From contig OX465601.1 in the NCBI GenBank assembly GCA_950022295.1, forward strand, positions 170,007,501 to 170,071,500: DNA of 64,000 nt, given 5' to 3'. Source of the stretch: Bromus sterilis. Lineage: Eukaryota; Streptophyta; Magnoliopsida; Poales; Poaceae. This document shows, piece after piece, positions 58,436 through 64,000 of the stretch. The notes under the pieces were generated by a model. That model had not been told where the DNA came from, searched no databases, and saw only the letters and a program-made list of their open reading frames with translations. Numbering within the stretch: the stretch's first letter is position 1; each line of letters opens with the position of its first letter. The position numbers and the translations under genes were made by a program.

Positions 58436-58939
58436 ATGGCTTCCGCAAGTTCCCCCAAGGACAAGTTCGTCGTCAACGTCATCAACCCTTACCTCACAGA
58501 GGTGAGGAAGCACCCCCAGATCCTTCATGTGGAGGATGGTGTCCTCCACAAGGAAGATCTGACGGGACCAATAAAAGAAGGGAGCACCGAAGAGCGGCTG
58601 AAGGAGATGGAACATGAAGTCTTCAAGTACAAGAAGATGGTGGAGCGTAGTGTTGAAGATATTTTCGACATGATGAACGAGTTAAAGGCTTTCCAAAATA
58701 AGGAGATGTTGTCAAGTTTGGCCGCATTAGAAGATGAACTCTATGAGATTCAAGCACAAATCTATGATCTGCAGAACCAGAACTTTGAGTATGAACTCAA
58801 GTTCTCACGCATGGGTTTGGCTACTGAGTGCAGGATCCCGGAGACTAAGATGTCCTTCGATACCGGAGAACCTTTACCTTGGAAGCACTTCCCTAGGGAA
58901 AACATGGTCAACTTCAACAAGAACAAGAATGAGGAGTAA
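58436..58939 (+). CDS. Coiled-coil 3' ORF of element C, function unknown
   Basis: 168 residues from the ATG in GTGCCATGGC. Opens MASASSPKDKFVVNVINPYL; nearly every change from A in the first 90 residues is conservative. Heptad-like Glu/Lys/Leu repeats run through about residues 50-140 (MEHEVFKYKKMVERSVED, LAALEDELYEIQAQIYDLQN). The middle differs more than the ends. No membrane or secretion signal is seen. Complete despite mutations all over gag-pol of the same element. Possible roles, inferred only: RNA-particle assembly or another accessory role. Confidence 0.65.
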   Translation: MASASSPKDKFVVNVINPYLTEVRKHPQILHVEDGVLHKEDLTGPIKEGSTEERLKEMEHEVFKYKKMVERSVEDIFDMMNELKAFQNKEMLSSLAALEDELYEIQAQIYDLQNQNFEYELKFSRMGLATECRIPETKMSFDTGEPLPWKHFPRENMVNFNKNKNEE

Positions 58940-60537
58940 ATCTCCTCGGGTAATGGCACCCCCTTAGCTTGTTCCAAGATTGGGGGAGTGCCCGGTATCT
59001 TTATCTTTATCTTTGTCTTTAGGAGTCAAGTAGAGTCGTATCATGTCTAGGGAAGTTACTTTATGAAATAGGTGTTGCATTGAGGTCTATCACTCCTTTT
59101 GTGGAGAGCTTTGTATCCGTGGTGTGGAATCGTTTATGAAGGAATATTAATGAGAAATCTATTGGTTTCTTCGCTGCACTCGGTATTCTCTTCACGCAAT
59201 CGACATTATGAGCTGTTTCTTATGGGGAGTATTGACCTTATATCAGGTATGGCTTTAAAAACTTTATTTAATCTTGGCAAGTATAGCTTTTGTCATAACA
59301 ACAAGCATGTTTTTCTCAAAGTAGCGACATAGCCAAAACCTTTGTGTTATTATGCTTGTAGTGTTATGTTGACAAGGAAGACAACTCGATGTGCCATGCT
59401 AGTTTTAATGTTTATGCTTTGTATTGCCTGCATCTAAGTTGTCCTCAATTGTCTGGTCTCTCAAAGCCTTGATAGCCAAAACTCTGTACCAAGCGGAATT
59501 CTGCTTGTACTTCCATACCCTAAAACCAACATCTTCCACTTGAGCCCCCCATACCTTCCTATTCGTGGTATTCCACAACATTCCTAAAGTATATAATTTA
59601 TGTGCTATCTTTAGATGTTCAAAATCTTCTATCTTGTGCCACTGATTCAGCTCATGAGGAAGTGGTGGGTAACCCATGATCTTCTTAATTTGGACAAGTT
59701 TTATCTTGGGATTGCATGTCTAATCTGCAAACCCCTAATACGAGAAGGGACTGGCATGAGTTCCCAGCTCGTAAAAGATAAATACTAACACACAAGTTCC
59801 TTCACCCATTTATCAGTGATAAACAAAGGAATTTAAGGGGATGTGATCGTCCCCACATGGGAGCCGTTCCCCGAAACTTGTCCAAATCATGAAGTGAGTG
59901 AGTTATCCATCAACAGTCGTTGACGGATCATGCACCTCCCAAAAGTCTGTTTTTATTCTGTTTGATCTAGAGATGGCACATGAGATTTCCCTGCATACTC
60001 TTTTGCACGGGGTTTATCCTTTATTTTGTGCTGAGTCAGTCCTTCCTACTTCCTTCTTTCTTAAGAGAGAACAGACACTTGATGTTGATAAAGATGCTTG
60101 CATATAAAGCTGCATTGAAAGTTAGCATGTTACATCTTTGTTGACATTATCTTTTGATAAGTAAGTTGTTTGCAAAAGCTTATGCTTACTAGACATCTTC
60201 CTTTGTGTTAACATGTGCACTTCCTGACTAATAACATGTTCTTTCAAAAGCTTCAACTGGTTCCTTTATAAGTGAAAGAGGAAAAGTAAAACTTATTAGT
60301 TGTTCCTTGACCAAGGCTATGTTTGCCATGATTTGATGAGTTTTCCAGGTCCTACTTTGTTATAATTGTTACTACTTTCTCATAAGGACCTTATGAGTTG
60401 AGGTTGCTGTTGAGGATGCTTCAGCTTGGTGAGAAATCTTGAAGCTTCTTGTTCGTGTTCTTTTATCGACACTTCACTCTCTAAACTTGTGGACAGGTTT
60501 ACCGAGCTCAGTAATCGCTTGGGCACAAGCGAGGTCT
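58940..60537 (+). other. 3' non-coding tail of element C
   Basis: The complete version of the tail truncated in A. It has a polypurine-like AAGATTGGGGGAG at 58976-58988, the 18-nt near-palindrome at 59491-59508, and about 128 bp near 59720-59850 that A lacks. No CDS supported. Confidence 0.65.
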
Positions 60538-60550
60538 AAGCTTGGGGGAG
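60538..60550 (+). other. Polypurine tract of C
   Basis: AAGCTTGGGGGAG followed by one T and then the 3' LTR at 60552. Confidence 0.85.
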
Positions 60551-60551
60551 T

Positions 60552-62130
60552 TGATACGTCCAAAATGCATCACTATTTTATATTGTAATTTAACCCTATT
60601 CATCGATATATTCCATTTTAAAGTATTGTTCTTATGTTGTTCTAGCGTATTTTACACAGTTTTCAACTTTCCGGTGCCGAAGCAGAAGAACCAGGATTCA
60701 GCGGTGAAAAGTGGACATCAAGTTGCTGAATCAGATCAACTCCAAATGCAATGAAAATTGACGGAGGTCATTTTTATGAACAATGACTGGAGTCCACCGA
60801 AGATGGGGGTGAGGGGACTCACCAGGCAGCCAGAACGGTGCCTGGTGGGCCCCCCTAGGGCGCGCCAGGTACCCTCCTGGATGCCTGGTAGCCCTCCACG
60901 GTGCCCCCTCTCGCCATATGACCCCCCTGGGGTGAAAACCCTAGAAGAGGAAGAGTTTCGGAGTTTCGCCGCCGCCTCGGGGCGGAAACCTACAGAGAAG
61001 AAAAAGCCATCTCCGGCGGGCAGATTCCGCCGGGGAGATCACCTCCCGGAAGGGGATATCATCGCCATCGTCATCATCATCATCACGAGCATCATCGATA
61101 TCATCATGACAATCATCCCCAACATCAGCACCATCTCCATCTCCACCCCATCTCATCTCACAATTGCAACTTGTGTTGTAATCCGTACTATCTATCCTCT
61201 CTACTCTATTGGTGTTGATTACTACTTTGTGGTGAATGCTATTGAGTTTTGTTGGAGAAATATCATTGTGTCCAGAATGTTTGCCACCCATCTATCACCT
61301 CTGATCATGATCTCTTTTGTGTCCTGTGAGTAGTTACTTTAGTTCTTGAGGACATTGGAGAAGTCTAGTTGTTAGTAGTCATATGATGTTGAAGTATTAT
61401 GTGTTGTTTGATACTTAAGTTGCGTTGTTATTTCTCTAGTGGTGTTATGTGAGTCGAACACTTAACACTTCACCTTTCATGGGCCTAGAGGAATACTATT
61501 TGCACAAAGGATGATTATGGTGGGTTGCCGGAGTGACAGAAACCTGAACCCCAGTTCACACATTTTTGCACAAGGAAGTTATGGATCCTCGATCGTAATG
61601 CTGTGGTTAGGCTTATGCCTTAATTACTACCTTGTATTTGCGGATGCTTGCAAGGTGTGTAATCATAAGAGTGCACTTATCTTAGTCTAGAAGTTGTACT
61701 ATCATTGAGCCACCCACCGACACTTATCGTCACAATACATACTACATGGCGGAATATGGTGAAAGTAACTTGGCTATCTCTCCCGTGTGTTCTCAAGAAC
61801 TCTTTAGCTTTTGTAAGTTCAGTTCTTAGGCTTATCCTTGTGAAAGGATTGGGCCACTTGCTACTCCTAAATTACCCTGTTTACTTTGCTTGTATTTTAC
61901 CTTTATGTTGCTTAAACCAAAAACCCCTAAATATTTACCTTTCAGTGTGTGCAGCCCTTTCCTTATCCAGTGTCACTTGTTAATACCTTCTGCTCCTCGC
62001 TAGGATCGACATCCTTATTTATCAAAAAGCTACAATTGATCCCCTAGACTTGTGGGTCATCAAGAATCGTTTGTTGGCGCGGTTAACAGGGGAGGCAATC
62101 CCACTAAACCTATTAACTTCGCCGCCATCA
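60552..62130 (+). repeat. 3' LTR of C
   Basis: 1579 bp, TGATACGTCC to CGCCATCA, followed by TCTAG (62131-62135) and K LTR sequence. It is closest to solo LTR B. A CATCAT-rich run covers about 61063-61145. Confidence 0.9.
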
Positions 62131-62976
62131 TCTAGCAACGGTCATATTTGAGGGCACGATAGTAATTGCGTGCATGGGCATTTATGTCCTTTCACCTGGG
62201 GTTGCTCCCCGGCTATAAATAGCCGCCCCCAGCTGCAGTTGTGGGTTGGCTGCTCCGAGAGAGAAACTGACCCTTGTCATCTGAGAGCAACCCTCCTCTA
62301 AGAAACCTGAAGAACCCAAGTGAGGAAAATACACCATCCAGAGTAGTTGAGCAGTACTGAGGAACTAGGTTCGAGTGATCTGAATCTTTTTATTCTTGAA
62401 GACTGTGATCTTCCAGCCGGTGTAGGAGTCGTCATTCTAAGGATTCAAGATGCAATTGTGAATTCCTGAAGTGAACGATGTTTGTAAAGGTTTCGGGAGT
62501 CTACCTTGAAGACTCACCTGAGTGATTGGACGGAGTCTGAGGATTCTAATTCAAGGAGAATAAGGTGAATACTATGTCTTCTGAGTTGAATCTCAGCCTC
62601 TCCAACCAGACGTAGAGTTGTCACAGCAACTCGAACTGGTCTACCAAATCGAACTCTTCATACACTGGTGCTATCTCTTCAAACTCTTAAGTTTAAATAC
62701 CTGCTCTGTTGACTTCTTCGGAAGACTCTCTCTCTCTTCCCTCTTCTTTAAGTCTTCATGCTTTGCATTTGAAGTACTTCTGCATATCTGATTGGAGTAA
62801 TTTCTGTTGCATTGTGATGAGCTGCTTACATGTTTACATTCTGTGAAGTTTCATTTCTTCATAATTTTGAGTGTTTCCTCAGGTTCTTAATGCTTCAATC
62901 CTGAGGAAAATCAAAATCCTCGAGATAAATTGAAAATCTCCCATTCACCCCCTCTGGTCGATATATGGTGCTTTCA
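62131..62976 (+). repeat. K copia LTR tail, second copy
   Basis: 846 bp from TCTAG to GGTGCTTTCA with its TATA box at 62214-62221. It has no left part here because it is the right flank of duplicated element C. Confidence 0.85.
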
Positions 62977-64000
62977 AAATACGACGGATTACTCTGAATC
63001 AAGAACACTTCACCTCCATCTGCTACAAAAGGGTTTCATGCCACACTATAATGTTTGGACCAAGCACGTCAAAAGAGGGGTTATGCTGGAAGACAACGAA
63101 GACGAAGAGGATGATGGAAACTATCCTATGTTCCCTGAATATGGTGATACTACAACGGAGGAAGCTGAAGATCAAGAGGCACCAGATGTGCCCGATGATA
63201 ATCTTCATCGGGTCATTGTTGATGCACAGAGAGGATGCGAAAGTGAAAGGGAGAAGTCGAAGTTCGAACGCATGCTAGAGGATCATAGAAAAGGGTTGTA
63301 CCCAAATTGCGAAGAGGGCAACACCAAGCTCGGTACCGCACTAGAATTATTGCAATGGAAGGAAGAGAATGGTATACCTGACAAGGGATTTGGGAAGGTA
63401 CTTAAAATATTTAAGAAGAGGCTTCCAAAGGATAACAATTTGCCTGAGAGTACTTATGAAGCAAAGAAGCTTGTCTGCCCTCTAGGAGTAGAGGTGCAGA
63501 AGATACATGCATACCCTAATGACTGCATCCTCTACCGCGGTGAGGAGTACAAGAATTTGAATGAATGCCCAATATGCGGTGCATTGCGCTATAAGATCAG
63601 ACGAGATGACCCTGGTGATGTTGAGGGCGAGCGCCCCAGGAAGAGGGATGCTGCCAAGGTGATGTGGTATGCTCCTATAATACCACGATTGAAACATCTA
63701 TTCCGAAACAAAGAGCATGCCAGGTTGTTGCGATGGCACAATGAAGACCATAAGAAAGACGGGAAGTTAAGACACCCCGCTGATGGGTTGCAGTGGAGAA
63801 AAATCGAGAGAAATGAAAAGGACTTTGCAAAGGAGCCCATGAACATATGGTTTGGTTTAAGTGCAGATGGCATTAATCCATTTGGGGAGCAGAGCAACAA
63901 TCATAGCACCTGGCCCGCGACTCTATGTATCTATAACCTTCCTCCTTGGACGTGCATGAAGTGGAAGTTCATTATGATGTTAGTGCTCATCCAAGGCCCT
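62977..64000 (+). pseudogene. CACTA transposase (tnp2-type) fragment, copy 2, open to window edge
   Basis: Same segment as 37090-38111. The frame is open from the K LTR border to base 64000, with GAG at 63491-63493 where copy 1 has TAG, so the copy-1 stop probably arose after duplication. The first Met codon of copy 1 is ACG here. It contains NECPICGALRYKIRRDDPGD, WYAPIIPRLKHLF and FGLSADGINPFGEQSNNHST. The true N-terminus was cut away by K, so it is not a complete gene; its 3' end is outside the window. Confidence 0.85.

Larger units (their letters stand above)
38503..62130 (+). mobile_element. Athila-type element C, 5' LTR truncated, interrupted by D
   Basis: Same family as A. Parts: truncated 5' LTR 38503-39181, leader and gag-protease to 40966, then after D (TSD CCTGA at 40962-40966 and 55079-55083) pol, 3' ORF, tail and a full 3' LTR (60552-62130). 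Without D it is about 9.5 kb. On the right it meets TCTAG and K LTR sequence. On the left its LTR is joined to CACTA sequence. Gag, protease, RT and integrase all carry lesions; the 3' ORF does not. Confidence 0.88.
60552..64000 (+). repeat. Segmental direct repeat, copy 2
   Basis: Matches 34663-38111 as described there and runs off the window edge. Differences include GAG for the TAG stop of copy 1 at 63491-63493, and ACG for the ATG of the tnp2 fragment near 62984. Confidence 0.92.

Overview
This window is repeat-rich DNA from a large grass genome. LTR start sequences, a Cassandra TRIM, Athila-type elements with a tRNA-Asp primer site and a CACTA tnp2 together suggest a Triticeae species (wheat, Aegilops, barley or rye type). 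That is recognition from memory, not a search. I found no host gene, tRNA gene, functional rRNA gene or CRISPR. Nearly every base falls in a nested transposon, and target-site duplications (TSDs) order many of the insertions.

Layout, left to right. (F) 1-8834: plus-strand Athila-type fragment with gag, a protease remnant and a 3' ORF but no RT, RNase H or integrase. (J) A 3.7 kb solo LTR (3936-7632, TSD CAGCA) splits its 3' ORF. (E) 8835-24597: minus-strand Athila-type LTR plus 3' internal sequence. It carries a Cassandra TRIM (10066-10753) with 5S-rRNA-like LTRs and a copia solo LTR H (12568-23693, TSD GAAGT). H is interrupted by G, a full-length copia element (14321-23624, TSD CCTAG). G's two 2078-bp LTRs look identical although its pol is dead. 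(K) From about 24598: 3' end and LTR of another copia element. K's LTR is interrupted by Athila-type element A (25349-34309) and by a solo LTR, B (34663-36241, TSD TCTAG), and ends at 37089 beside a CACTA tnp2 fragment (37090-38502).

(C) 38503-62130: a second Athila-type element of the same family as A, cut by D, a 14.1 kb minus-strand chromovirus (40967-55078, TSD CCTGA). D has about 4.06 kb LTRs, gag, a long pol with chromodomain, and an extra ORF upstream of gag. After C's 3' LTR, the K LTR tail and CACTA fragment occur a second time (62131-64000). The sequence at 34663-38111 is therefore repeated at 60552-64000. The shared TCTAG site argues for a tandem segmental duplication of about 26 kb, with the first copy of C later collapsed to solo LTR B.

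How the parts work together: A and C show a retrovirus-like plan. It runs LTR, tRNA-Asp primer site, splice-donor-like site, gag, protease, RT/RNase H, integrase, a GC-rich LTR-like block with a TATA-like box and splice-acceptor-like site, then a short coiled-coil ORF. That ORF is open in both copies although gag-pol is broken in both. Points most worth following up are this 3' ORF and its possible promoter or splicing, D's upstream ORF with a dsRBD-like pattern, G's identical LTRs around a dead core, and the duplication structure.
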